NCBI GenBank assembly: GCA_963922205.1
Contig: CAWUHX010000226.1
Span: 372,001 to 436,000, forward strand
Direction: 5' to 3'
DNA: 64,000 nucleotides
Source: Romanomermis culicivorax
Taxonomy: Eukaryota; Nematoda; Enoplea; Mermithida; Mermithidae
Below the pieces are notes generated by a model that was not told the DNA's origin, ran no database searches, and saw only the letters and a program-made list of their open reading frames with translations. Both the position numbers and the translations under genes were made by a program. Shown here piece after piece: positions 9,784-23,100 of this stretch (the stretch's first letter is position 1; each line of letters opens with the position of its first letter).

Positions 9784-12700
9784 TCAGTCCGACAGCCAAG
9801 GAAGGGTAAAACGATCGACAGAGTCCGATTTTTGTAACCATCCACCCATGTTGTTCGTTTTCAACAAGCTTTTAAAGCGGCTTTTGGCCGACACGTAAGC
9901 CGCCGAGGTTTGTTTAGCTTCGCCGTAAAACCTGAACAGAAATATTAGCAAGATAATCGACGTACTCGATCCGAATTCTCTACGCTAAGCAGGAATATAA
10001 ACAAGATTACTTACAAACTTGATTCGAATTTTCTATGCAGTAAAAAGAAAATGTTCAAAATTAATGCAAAAGCATCTGACCACACTACACCAGTTTCGCA
10101 AGCAATTTTTTTACAATACGATAATAAGAGTCAGAGCACCCCATGGGGGGGGGGGTATGGGGGGCATTACCCCCCTCTTAGATTTGGAAATTCATTTACT
10201 ACCCCCATAAAAACAGCTCACTATAGCAAAAAATTTTGGTAGACTTCATCCTCTCCCCAGTAGGTTATACTAATTCGAGAAAAATTGCAGAATGTGTGAT
10301 TCTGAGGAATTACTCACTGCTCTTTTTGACACATTTACTGAGCAAATGATAACGAGAAAGTATGCAACTTCTGTGCCATATAGCGATTTTTAGGAAAGGA
10401 TATCAGCACATTAATATATACTGCTTGTAGGAAATCATTATAAATATAATTGGGAGATGAAATAATGCGTTATGTATATGTGATTAATCGAAAAATCGCC
10501 CCTTGGGAAGAAAAACATTATGTTCTTAAAATTCTGCCTCTTCATGCTCTCCTTTCCTTTTCTCCGCTTCTGCGTTGAGTCTTCTGTGCGCATATGGTTA
10601 CCCAAGCTGCGGCATACTTTCCTGCTATGAGTTGAGACATGTGAGGTCTGTTGACGTGGATCAGGAGTGGTACTTGGTTTCAAACTTGTAGTTCATAGTC
10701 TAATGGGATTAATAATACTAAAGTCACATTCAGCATCAGGACTCTCAATTGGACGCACTGTTGCAAGCCTAATCAGTGATGGGATAAGCCCATACTGCTG
10801 AAGATGCTGGTTGAAACAATGTTTCCAAATGTATGTTGTGCCTGATTGTTGAAATGTGCAGGAATCAAAATGGAGTTGAAATAGTAAATGTTTTTTGACT
10901 GTAAAAAGCATAAAGTAGGGGCATTAATCAGTTTTGTAAGTTCGAGACAGTACAACTCCCCCCTCCTTAGCAAAAAGTTGAGAGCAAAAAAAAAAAAAAG
11001 GTCACGGCATATTTCAAGTACTACCCTTAAAATTTAAGATTTTACCCCTACCTAAATTTTCGACCTTGGGGACCTCTGATAAGAGTAACTATCAATATAG
11101 AAAACAAGTTTTCTACGCTCTTTTTGATTAGGAAATTGATTTTTCCTTGCTTTCGTAGAATCTATGTGAATGTGCCAAAATCGGATAATATTTGCCAACA
11201 AAGCAAGCGCCTTTCCTACAACAATAATTTCCATCAAGTTCCTTCCATCTTATTCACTAAAAGATTGTTGGTGGTTATGAAACCATTGCTTCATATGCAA
11301 AACTTCCACAAATTTTCAACAGGTCATTCGTTGATAAGTCGTATAGCACTTGTTTTTTTCATAAGTTTCCAACTAAAAACTTAAATATAAAGAAATTTTT
11401 TCGACTAGCTAATCTTTTTCACTTCGGCATTTGTGATGCAGATTAGCCAGTATAGCAAAAAAAGCTCTCGCAAAAACTCACATCGTATTCGATGTTTTCA
11501 AAATCGGTAAGGCTTGGCGCAATTTCGTATATTGGTCGAAAATATTTTGCTTGGACAATCTGGACGGTTTCCTATTCAAGTCCAGTCCCGTCTCTTGGAG
11601 AACAAATTCGACAATCGGCACGCAACATTGCCAAGTGAGCCCATAGTCGGTTGGTGTTTTCAAATCATCGCTCATTAAGAAAGCATCACGGGCGGAAAAA
11701 GCGCCGCCTTTCGATCCGCCTTCAGTCGCAGAGTATTTATTTTTCGATATATCTTCTTGCTTGGCTTGAATTTTCATCAAGTCGTATTCGAAACTCAGCA
11801 GATTGGGACAATGCGGGTCGTATTTATTGATCGGATCGGACGGTTTGGCGCCCGATTTGACCAGCGACCAACCGCTAGTGTCGAAACGAGAGAGAATTGA
11901 TCTTAAAATATATAACCGTGGAATGATAACAAAAAAGTAACATTTCATCAGATGTTTTGAGAATTTTTCAAAATTTTCACAAGTATGACATAAAAATTAC
12001 TACGCGAGACACTGTTCGTATTTCTTTCTAGATATAATTATATCCAAAAAAGTCAAAACTGGATACACAGACATTTCGATTGATATGGAAACAAAATAAA
12101 AAAATCTAACAACCGTGATATCAACTCTAAGAAAAACCGGTTATTTTAGGACGAACCCAATGTTTTCAATAATCTCATCAGTCAATTGTTAACAGTTCAA
12201 TATATGAACTCCACTTCAAACAAATTTATTGAGATGATCTTTTTCATCACTAGCAAAGCTAAAAACAGTCTCGTGGGTTTGAACCCGTTTTTCATCAAAG
12301 ACTTTCTTCAATACCACATGAGAACCGGACCAAAAACAGTTTTGAGCATTTTCCAAAAAATTTTCTCATTTCTACAAGTGCGAAAGTTTTGAAATAAATG
12401 TTTTACTGATGCCTTTATGAACTAACTCGAAAATTTTGATGTTTCATCATCAGAATCGGAAGGGCAAAAATAGAAAATTTTGCGTTTTAGGTCGATACAG
12501 GTTGAAAACGGCACTATTTTCTGAGATTTCGACAATCAAAGAATAAATACTTATAGATGCTTGAAATTCAAATGCATCTGACAGGCGGCGACGGAAAAAA
12601 TTTAGATTTGTATTTGGGATATTTCAGAAAGCTGGAGAAAGAAGTTTCATGGAGTTCAGTTTTTCAATTTAGAATGATTTTCGTTTCAGAAATTAAAAAA

Positions 12701-15700
12701 CATCTTCAAGGTTCATTGAAGCCTCATGCTTTCGTAAGTTCGAGAAACTTCAAATGCACATGAAAAATGGTGTCAATATTTATCGTGAAAATCTTTATTT
12801 TAATCAGATCGTACCCTTGAATATCGGAGGTTATTGATCAAAAAGTGGCATGGCACATTTTAGATGTGAAAGCGATAAAGTCAAGTTAAAAATGAAAGAG
12901 CGCATGCTTCAACTGCACCTGAGCTGGGTTATAGAACATTATAATTACTGGAGTCATAAGAACCCGATATTTTTGAAGGTTCAATTTTCTAAAGTGCACA
13001 AAAATAAGCCCTTTTGATCTCGAACTCCAAAAACTTTTCTTCGATGAGAACCATATCCAAAATTTTTTTCTAAATTGCTAAATTTTTCCCCACAAAATAC
13101 ACCAAATAAGTAGAAAACCCAAAAAAATGTGGTAAAATTTTGTACAGAGCGTAAACCAAAGTTTCTGATGACGTTAAGTCATGAAGATAGTGTAGTCGTA
13201 TCTTAAAATAAACAGCTGCATCTCAACTAAAAATAGGTGTCAAAATATTTGTTACATACAGCTTGGAAAATTTCAATTGAGTTATTTCAGGCAGATGCTG
13301 AAATGAATTATTCAAGCAAACAATAAATCTTGGTGTTCATTCCACATTCCGTATAAATCTAAGTCAGTTTATCGCATATGATATGACTTCCTAATTTTTA
13401 ATCGGAAGTCTGAGATTTTGGCACCACGGCGACTCACTTTTTGATGCTACTTTTGCTGAAATCTTGCCCAATAACGAACGAACTGATGTATATCGGTTCC
13501 AAATATAACGAGAGCAGCGCCCCTTGAACACCCAGTACATTCCACTTTAACATTTTATCGCTTAAAGACATCGACCGATTGGCCATTGAGTTATTCATCG
13601 GTTCATTCGTGTAAATAGGAAAATTGGCCTGTAATTCAGGAATAAAGATTATGCTCATCAATTACATTATAAATTAGTGGCGAGCAATTATATTGGATAC
13701 ATGCAATCTGTTTTCGTGCCATTTTTACTGAGCATCACAGGCGGTGCTGTGCTATGGCACGAGGTGTATTATCCTTATCAGGGATCAGAAAAAACCTTTA
13801 TTACCCCAGCAAATGGTGCACTAAGTGAACAAACTTCTTGGAAAATGTGGGAAGACTTGATTTAGGGTATACTTCGTTCAGTATATTTCAAGCAATAGCG
13901 TGCAGTTTTCGTCGTACTTGGACAGTTGTTATAATTTAAAAAATATATTTGGAGAAAGAATTCAGACGAGCACAATAACACTGCTAGAGTAAACAACATT
14001 GCTGGTTGATTTCTTTAATTATGAAATCAGTTTACCTGCTCCCAGCTTTTAACTCGTATAATTTGCGCTATTTTGTGCGGACTTGTGGAAAACGACCGAT
14101 TTCTAGGCAATTGTCAGGCTTGGTATAAGTTTAACAGCACTGCAGCAGACCCTGAGCGAATGAGTGAACGTGTTTGGTGGCTACAGTTTGCTGTGACACC
14201 GTAGCAAATGCCGTTGGCCAAAAAAAGATTTACCTTTATACCAAAATTATGGACTTAATGGATGTGTGGTTCCTGCCGACTGAAAGATTCAAATGTTTTG
14301 CCGTTTTCTTAATTCCCGAATATTGGTTTTCTGATTCAGGTCGAAATTGATACCATTACCCCTGTTATGCCTGAATTTTTTAAGAGTAGTTGATTTCTAA
14401 CTGATTTCTTTGGAGTTATTGAAAAAAATCATTACATTACCCAAGTCTGATCAGACGAGCATGCATCACACCGAAGCTAATAATTATTTGGGATTTTATT
14501 GAATGGGATTCTGCTACAATAACAGATTTTACACAGAAAACACATTTTATTATTCAAACGGTCTAAAATAGCAGCTTTTTTATTAAGAATTCAGAATAAA
14601 TTATTATAATCGTAGGAGAAAAAGTCATCAGCATCTTCTAAAAAACATTACACATCATGGTCACATTCTCTACTTTTCGTTTGAATAAGTTTCATTTCAG
14701 TGCATCGATCCTGAGTAAATTTCATAGAATAAAAACATCTATTTGCATCTGTTAAAGATTCCTAAACGAGCTTTTGCACTAGAAAGAATGTCTTATGGTT
14801 TAAATAGAATTTACTCAAAATCGCCATAGGAACTTGACCATTTGCTGATGTGTGGATGTTTCGATCAGCGAGATATTGTCGTCGACCAGCAGGAGAGCCA
14901 AAAAATTCAGCCAGAATTCAGATAGTCCTGGTATATTTCAGCAAAACAGCAGAAATTGCACAATTTCGAGCTGAAAACAGAAAATCAACAACATTTAAAA
15001 ATCAGGTATCCAACCAAAAAAATGATGCATTCAACGCTCAAGAACTTCTGAACCGTTTACCCTATCTGAAAAAACATGAGAATATAAATCAAATTGCTCA
15101 GCCCACGTGGTATGTTGGAACCGTAAAAATGAAATGATGCCAAAGAAAACACAAGCAATGGGAGGTAGTCCCATCAGATTTCCCAATCAGATGACAATTT
15201 TAGAGATAGGGTATCGGTGGGGCACCCAACGCTTGGAATAAAAAGAAAGTGGTCATTTTTAAACAAAAAGTTATCAGAAATATTAGTTTTCCGCTAATCG
15301 CACTGTAACCAGTGTTTTTTTGTTCTGTACAAACGAAATGGTCTAGAGTACAAACGAAAATTTTGACTTCGTTTGTACTGGTACAAACGAAAATTTTAGT
15401 GGGAAAAAAATTTTTCAGCAACAGCCGTCAGTATTCGGTATCCATGGGCTTGTTAGGACTTGTTTGTTATGCGTCTGCATTGATAATGACAAACTAGACG
15501 CTATGGTATAATAATAAAAGCTTTTTGTGGAGTATTTTACTATTGCATGTTTTGTGTCTTGTGGGAATGGCCAACATATTCATATTCAGTGGTTTTTTTT
15601 TCTGCGCCGGGCTTTCTGCACAACGCAGAAAAGCCAAAAAAGGTTTCTGCACCGCGGTTTTCTCCAGCTACCACTGTTTTTCCCCCGGGCCTTTTCCCCA

Positions 15701-18700
15701 AATGGGGAAGGGGTCAAAATTTGCTTCCCCATTTTACCGAAGTCTTTTTTCGCTTAAAAATGCTCATAGATGCTTTGTTTATGTATTTTTGAGCTTTTTC
15801 AAACCTTCTGTTTTTTAGAGCCGTTAATTCATTTAAATTGAGGAAATATTAGAAATTTTTGAGTTTGATCGCAGTCTAATCTACAATGATTGTGGAATAA
15901 ATTTTCCAGCAAACTATCCAAGAGCATAATGGCTTTGAATTACACGAGAAATCGACGGTTAAGTACTCTGTGATGACAAGTGAGAGCCCAAAAAAGATAT
16001 TAATCTTTCCAGCGCTTAGCCCCAAAAAATTTTTTGGGTAGTACTGACATTATGCGACGCTGGAAAATCAATTTTCCGGGCATTTATTTGAACAATTGAA
16101 TTATGAATTAATTTTGGCTGAAATCTTCAAGTTTTAAAATGTTTTTGTGATCTGTTGTTATTAAGGTCTTAATTTAGAGTTTAAATCTTCATTGTGATTT
16201 GTTGTTGATACAATCCTAAACTTTTCCATGAAATCGAATCGAAAAATGTTAATTTTTATATAAAAAAGTAAGTACAAACAAAAATTTTGGAGTACAAACG
16301 GTTTTTGAGAGGTCGTCTGTACCAGTACAAATAGACCGAGTACAAAAAAACACTGACTATAACTATTAAATTTTATCGACAGACAACAAAAACCTTTTTT
16401 CAGACCTTTCCACCGGCTCTTGAGGCAAAATTCCAAACTATCTGTCTTCTCTTCGATGGCCAATGAATTTTTGTATTTTCCAAATCAGGAAAACCGATAT
16501 ACTTTGTTCTGTCTAGAATCCGTTGCCGATAATAATCAAAACAATTTTTGAGATCAGTTCAGACAAAAGTACCAGTGATGAGCATTAGTATGGAAAAAAG
16601 CAAACACGAGTCTAAAAAGAAACAATTATCCAGGATTGACCGTAACACAAACTCCCAAAAATTATTTTCTCTAGTTTTGTCACTTTTCTCAATCGCAAAG
16701 TCGCGTAACGAAACGTTGCGATCGATGGGGGAAAAGTGCACATCAAAAAGACGTAAATTTTTAGGAGTCAAATGTTCGGCAGTTCTACGATACCTGATTC
16801 ATTTGTTTCTCAAGACAGGCTATCGGTATAGTTGATATACCATCTTGTTGGTAGCAGCGCAACGAATGACGATAAGTGACATCGTATTGATCGGCCGAAG
16901 CGTCGCCCGGTGGAATACGGCTATCGTACAAATGTACGGTGAAGCGCTTTTTCAAACGATACATTCCTTGTTCAAAAGGATCAAAAACCGGCAACCCGAC
17001 GCTGGGATCACGCTGAAGAATAAAAAATTGAGCAATTATACAAAACCGAACTCAACAAATTTAAATAAGCTTTAAATCAAGAAGCAATAAAACAGACGGC
17101 AAATTCGATAAAAATAAATGTCGTCAAGAAACGACGTATAATCCCTTTATATAGCTAAACGCATCAAATAAAGCTGTAAGGTTCAAGTGCGGGAGATTAT
17201 AGTGAAAACCTTCTGCAGAGTTTATCAGGGATGCAACGGATACAGAATTTTGATTTATTCGGATTCGGGTTGTACTACTTCATTTTGGATTCGGGTGGTA
17301 CTATTACATTTATCCGAAGTCGGGTATTTCAATAAAGAAAGGCGAGACATTTTCTTGTATTACTGGACGCTTGTGTGCAGAGGTTTTTTCCACATTAGTC
17401 AATTCGTACCGTACAGAAATCGGGTACAAAAATTTCAGTACCCATCCTCCTCATTTGTATATAATACAGAAATATTTTTGTTTTGTGGCGAATCTTGATG
17501 ACTACGTAAAACCGTTTTCTCTTCTGAAATTTTTGAACATCATATACGAAAATTTGTTACGCATGTTCATTACTGATTTATTTATTCTAAAAAACTGGGA
17601 AATGAATCTTCTCCATAGTTATTCCCAGCTGCAAGCTATAAATCTTCAGTCTAGGATATATTCATCTTTACACAATACAAATCTGTTCATATGTTCATAA
17701 CATTTCGAAAACTTCAGACGAGAAAAAAATTGTCAAAGAATAAAAACAAATTCAAGCTTCACCAAAATCCAGACAAAATGCCAAAGAGTCTCAATGAAAA
17801 GATAGGAGGTATTTTAGAAGATGATGAGAACTATGAAGAGTTGAACGTTATGTAAATGTAAGCAAGACGTATCAACAGGCGTCCCCCATCTAAATCATAA
17901 ATTGATCAATTGCAAGTATAATTCAAAATTTTGAGGTTTTTAGCTTCTAAAAGGAACAAAAATTCTGTGCAAGCCGAAAAGTTTGTCTGAAACGGGAAAA
18001 GGACAGCTTTTTTGTGGTTTGTTTTCATTGTGCCAACGCTTCTCACATAATAAAATATTCAAATTCATCTTTTCTATACTTGCGAAGCTGCCGAAATAGT
18101 ATTGTTTGTTGAAATAAATTTGCTAAAATGCAACTAAAAATATCAATATGTAAAAGTTACTACTGAATATTGATAAATTGACTTTCAGGAATATAGATGC
18201 TCTAAATGTCTAATATGAACCCGAATAAGGCTATTCTGATTCAGTTGGGTTCTGGTGCCTGTCGCACCGCACTCCTTGCACTTACACATTGTCGCTAGCG
18301 TAGAACGTGTACGTATAATTTGATTAATACTCGAAAAGACAGTATGTTGCAAGCTTAACTCCATAAGATACAAAACTGAAGTACCACATTTACTATTTTT
18401 CTATTTATTATTTTTTCATATTTTGTTCCATGTTCTCCTTAGCACATTTGAAAGAACATGAGATCATAAAATTCGAAAAGGAGCATACAGATGCAATGCT
18501 GAGATTCTGAGGCACTCAATCTATCGGGTAAATATCCCCCCCCCAGATTTTGGAGCAGTAACATGTCTGCTATAAAAGATAAAATTCCTTAATTATATTA
18601 GCAGAAGTATTAATTGGAGAGGAAGTAAGAAATGAGTTTTTCTGATATCAAATATAATATGTACATTATAAGAGTGTTAAGAAATTTTTTACTCAACTAT

Positions 18701-21700
18701 GCGTATTATGCACTAACCGAGTACGTGTAAGTGAGTCAAGTTACCATGTTGAAGAATATAAAATCGGTTGGGAACATGCAAAGTGGCAAGCATTATGCGA
18801 GAATCATAACTAAATCTATGCCATGAAGGGAATTTCTGGTGCGAAAAAGTACTTATCAGAAGCACAAAGAATCATAAGTTGTCTCCTCACTTCTACCGGG
18901 ACTGCCGGTTCGAAAATACTTTCAGACGCTTTTGGTGTCGTCAACAGCATCAATTGATCGTAGAAATATAAGACTAGACCTCGACGAGCCAAAACTGCAC
19001 CGTGGCAATCGTTCAAGCTAGTGCCGAGTGTCGCCGAACGAGCCGAACTAACGCGCGATCCACTACCAATCGAAATAACATTAAATTCATTGTCGATTTT
19101 GTCCGCGTCGCGTATTAAAAAGGCGGCGAACGTTGACGACGGTACGACGTTGAATTCTTCCAAAATTTGAGCGTATTTCGTTTTAGAATAGTATGCGATT
19201 TTGGCGGCAAATAAGCGATCGGGGTCGCCGTTCCCCGCCATGGCCAAGAATTTTTCTTTTTTTGTCAGAAGTTTACGTTCTTCTTTGTCAGTAGGCGGCA
19301 AAGTGTACATTTCATTGTTTTGCAAGTCGAGTGAGAAAACGATTTTCAACAGGCGAACTGCGGCATCTTGTTTGGCACCCCTTTTTCTTGAAAAAATTAA
19401 TGTCTTTAGATTATAAATCAAAATAAAAAATTTCCCCTATAGTTAATCATTAAGTTGGTAATCACTGAACAAAATAAAAAATGTTAACAATATATAAGTC
19501 ATAGCATGTAAACCGCTATCTGGCGCTAAGGGGTTTACCAGTCTCTTCTATTGGTATGGAGATCAGCTTATGCGGCTCACTTGAGGGAGTGGATCCGACA
19601 TTAATGATCAAGTCAAAAAGGCGAAATTTTGGCCAAAGAAATCGTTAAAAATTTCTTCAAAATACCTACGCGTTAAAGTTCCAAGAGAGTCGGTAGAGGG
19701 ACTCTTGCATGGCACAAGGTGTCAAAAAATGTGACGTAATAAAAATTTTTTTGATCAAAGTTTACAAGTTTCAGCCTAAAAATCGACATTTTTAGGTGTA
19801 TCCTATAACCCTACAGCCATTTTTGGGGGGTCATGAATATTGAACGGAACTCCCCATCTCCAATTACATTAACAAAGCAACCTGGTTTTAGAACCCAAGA
19901 ATCACGAAGCCTCGAAAATTTCATCGATCTCGATTTTAAAAGTTCTTAAGAACACATACGTTGCTCCATAGCCAACTGATTTATGTTCGTTCATTGTCGC
20001 TAAAACGCAGAATTTTGTTTCAGCAGGCGGTGGACGGTAATCAGAGACTAATGACGCCGTAGATGCGTCTGCGTCGCTAAACGAAACGTTCATATTGTTT
20101 TTCGACGCCAATTCGTGGAGCAGAGACACGGGATTTTTGCCTTCCAAAGCGCCAACGCCGCCTATGGTCTAAAATTGATCGAATACATTAGCCCGAAGCT
20201 AGACGGACAATACGGGAATTTTCGATTTTAGGTTACATTCGAAAAGCTATTAATTATTGATACAGGATGGTGTTCAAAAATCGAACATAAAAAAAATTCT
20301 CGCATCCGCAGACACGAAAAATCTTCGCTAGAAGGGCTTGAATGAAATTTTTTCAATTATCCACATAAAATTCTGCTGTGGTGTACGAAAAACTCACTGA
20401 TACGCGACCACCTTCCATATTATTGAATTTTGTAGCCACGGGCGTCGATTTCGATAAATGGACAGCGATATCGCTCCAATCCAAATCGAAAACTTTCTTG
20501 CATAATTTAGCAAATAGTTGTTCTTGACAATCTTTTTTTGAAACGACCGAAACGTGTTCAAATGTTTCCTCGCCAAAAGTACATTTCAAACCGTATTCGC
20601 GTAGTTTGGTCGTCAGATTAGCGCCTTGCGAGACGTTCGCATCTTCCTAGAATGAAAATTTATTCGTAATATGTAATCTACACATATCAATTAAACAAGT
20701 GAAACGAAAAACTTCAAACGCATACACAGTGAACTCATCATTTGAACGAGAATTTTTCGAAGTCACTCGAAAATTATGCATACAATGGATGTACATATGT
20801 ATACATAGACTGTAGTGCCAAAGACTCTTATTTTGTTCTACGATTCAGGAATAGGATTGAGGCGCATGCCGTGAACCTACTTTTCACTCTTGGGAGATCA
20901 AAACCCGACTCTCAACCAAAAAAAGGGGAAATTACATTTTTCAAGATGAAGAGCCACAATAAAACCACGAAGATTCAAAAACGAATTATTTATGGTTCAT
21001 TACTTCTATTTCTTTCCAAAAGACATTTTCGCAGCTGTTATTGACCTTACCACTTTTAAAAGAGGATTCGGACTGTCGCCGGCGGTGTCCAAATGTTCCA
21101 TTTTAAATTTCAAACAATGACGCCCGGCGAATAATTGCAAAATTTGACGCAGATTACTATTGCCGTGAAGGCTTAATAAATTTAAGATTTCTGCCTTTTC
21201 GCGTTCTTTCAAGTCTTTGTCGATCTCGATATCGAATAACTCCTTCAATGCCTGAAAGAGAACCAGTAAGCTAAGGAATGAAAAAATGGAAATATACCTA
21301 TTTTTGCAAACACGTCAAGATTATAGAACTAAGTCATAGGAAAATTGTAGAGTATAAACAAATACTATTAACGTGATACAATAGTGTCTTGCTCACTTTT
21401 TTCACCAAATATTGCTTCAAAAATCGTTTTCCCATTCCTTTGGACGTAAGCTGTTTATCGCCCACTGTCAAGACGGCGCTGAAAACTACTTCGTGTGGTT
21501 TGGCATCCGGTTGGGACGCAGACGCATATTCGAATTTAGGTTTATATCTCTCGCCCAGTAGCGTGCACATTTCTTGAAAAATTTGCAAATAATTATTGGC
21601 ATCCAATTTTTCCAACAACTTTTGTCGTTTGGTGTAGTTTCTTGCTTCGGTCGATTGCTGACCATTGACGGGTGCACTTCCGGACGAATTCAAAGATTGG

Positions 21701-23048
21701 TCGCAAATGTCGTCCGCTGGACGTTTTTTCGACGTGGTTGATTGACCATAATTATTTTCCGGAGTCAAAACGGGAAACGTTCCGGGGGCAACAATTTTGT
21801 GATGTTCCAAAACTTGAACGGCCAAATTGTGCTTGGCAATTTTTTTCGAAGGACCTTAAATTCCACAAAATTATCAAAAAGTTACCTACAAAATTTATGA
21901 TGGACCAATGCAGAAAAATAAAAAATTTCCACTCTGGAAGAACTTGTTTCAATGAGGAAATTAACCGGAAAATTTTTTATGGTTTTTTAGACAATAGTTA
22001 CTAGTTTTTGAACTAATTTAGGGGCTTTGTAGGCGAAAAGCTCACATTGTCTCTGAGATAAATTACCCATATTCAGAATATGCATAGGGTGTATTTACTA
22101 TTCACTGCATCCCGAAAAATTTGAGGTTTACTAGAGGCCAACTTTATGTAAAATTTGTTATATAAGGTCAATTTTTGATCATCAAGGGTTATTATACACT
22201 AATTTTTTATGATGTTAGATTAGCTAAGGGTCAATTTTCCCCAGTAAGGTATGCTATAGGTAGACTATTGGTCATTAACTAAGGTTTACTACACGCAATG
22301 TTAAAAAATTCTTGTCAGTTTTTCTTAAAAACTATCGTAAATTTCGGCCTCGTTGTACATCCTAAAACCTCTATCCTTGCGCAGGTATGATCAATGACCA
22401 ACCAGTATCTGACAATCGATGATTCTACTTCATAATAAAAGTTGCCTGAACTCTCACCCACACCCCTAAGCTCCTTTACATGTATATGAAATACACACAT
22501 GTAATTGGATTAAGTGCTATAAAAACACTCCCCCCCCCAGAAATCGTCGGGCCATATGGCTAGCCATACGGCAGTTATAGGGATCCCATTACTATTGGTC
22601 GCAAAAGTACTGAAAATGTCAATTTTTCGATGAAAAATAGTCATTTCAGGGACCCCCTAAAATTTTGGGCAACTGATAATCCTTAACCCCGAAAGACCCC
22701 AAGACTTCATGCCTCCGTTATATGTACGAAAATACAATATTATAACTCACCAGTGGCCGCAAATTCCTTATCCACCGTTTTTACCGTACACTTGAACAGA
22801 GGCTTGTTGTCATTGGCTTTACTCGCCGCTTCCAATAAATCGTAAGTCATCATTTGCGACATGGTTTGAAAATGTTGGTTCAACAGCGTTATAGCGTTAG
22901 CGACGCTGGATAGTGGCGGCACCGCTTGATTCGGCGGCGTCGTCGACGACGATAAGGCTGCAACAACAGACGCCGGGGTTTTCATCATCGCCGGTACAGA
23001 GGGGTTTTGCGGAGCTTGCCAACCAGCCGGAACAAAATTGGCGCGCAT
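9784..23048 (-). CDS. ADAR-family protein with catalytically dead deaminase domain
   Basis: Ten coding exons: 23048-22751, 21854-21397, 21251-21051, 20646-20398, 20168-19960, 19386-18891, 17012-16794, 13628-13438, 11901-11482 and 9931-9784. All junctions are GT/AG and the sum is 2889 nt, giving 962 residues. The dsRNA-binding domains lie at about residues 50-120, 187-260 and 413-487, with a degenerate fourth at about 283-372. The deaminase domain runs from about 530 to 962 with family hallmarks: LNDC, ARRG, GDA, TIPI, SDK, WNVLG.QGALLS and a C-terminal SRLSKQ. The catalytic set is gone: HAE reads HGA (600-602), PCGDA reads PPGDA (Pro672), SCSDK reads SLSDK (Leu732), and the base-flipping Glu is Ile696. 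It should bind dsRNA but not edit it, like vertebrate ADAD proteins or worm ADR-1. An acceptor-like TTTTATTCAG lies 42 bases before the ATG. No frame breaks are seen, so I do not regard it as a pseudogene. Ortholog assignment (ADAR versus ADAD) is open. Confidence 0.9.
9932..13437 (-). other. Introns 8 and 9 of the ADAR-like gene
   Basis: Intron 9 (9932-11481) contains a G tract near 10145-10165 and otherwise AT-rich sequence. Intron 8 (11902-13437) shows no recognisable element. Exon 9 (11482-11901) lies between them. The minus-strand frame continuing past 11482 to a stop at 11478 would be an alternative, shorter C terminus if the donor were skipped. Confidence 0.5.
15310..16355. mobile_element. 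hAT-type MITE (CAGTGTTTTTTTG ends), in ADAR-like intron 7
   Basis: The ends are CAGTGTTTTTTTG and its complement, flanked by ACTGTAAC (15302-15309) and ACTATAAC (16356-16363), an 8-bp duplication with one change, as expected for hAT. Subterminal GTACAAACGAAA-type words repeat near both ends. Interior sequence (TTTCTGC.C..GGCTTTCTGC, later GAATTACA.GAGAAATCGACGG) is shared with 54112-54794. The open frames at 15525-15818 are repeat sequence, not genes. Confidence 0.75.
17013..18890 (-). other. Intron 6 of the ADAR-like gene
   Basis: No element or gene recognised. The plus-strand open frames at 17187-17498 and 17371-17700 overlap in different frames and show no domain. Confidence 0.4.
22520..22690 (-). 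repeat. Dispersed repeat family B, partial copy, reverse
   Basis: Begins with a C tract, then GGGCCATATGGCTAGCCATA, GGGATCCCAT and TTTTTCGATGAAAAATAG, the reverse of the 3' part of the copies at 3210-3690 and 48200-48650. It lies in intron 1 of the ADAR-like gene. Confidence 0.5.
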
Positions 23049-23100
23049 TTTAGAGCGGTATACTGTGATTTATGAAAATCAGCAACAAATCTGAATAAAA
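23049..23100 (-). promoter_or_regulatory. 3' splice-acceptor-like site before the ADAR-like ATG
   Basis: TTTTATTCAG ends 42 bases upstream of the start codon. With the matching sites in front of SAE1 and SLC30A9, this suggests a 5' UTR intron or a spliced-leader acceptor. Inference only. Confidence 0.35.

Noticed and set aside
11478..11948. Reading the ADAR-like C terminus as ending at the stop at 11478
   Set aside because: A good GTGAGT donor at 11481 joins in exact phase to an exon at 9931-9784 with the characteristic ADAR C-terminal wording, so the stop lies in intron 9.
15525..15818. Overlapping 76-97-codon frames
   Set aside because: Interior of a hAT-type MITE repeated at 54112; three frames are open at once and no domain is visible.
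16548..16835. Plus-strand open frame of 95 codons
   Set aside because: It overlaps ADAR-like exon 7 in antisense and shows no domain.
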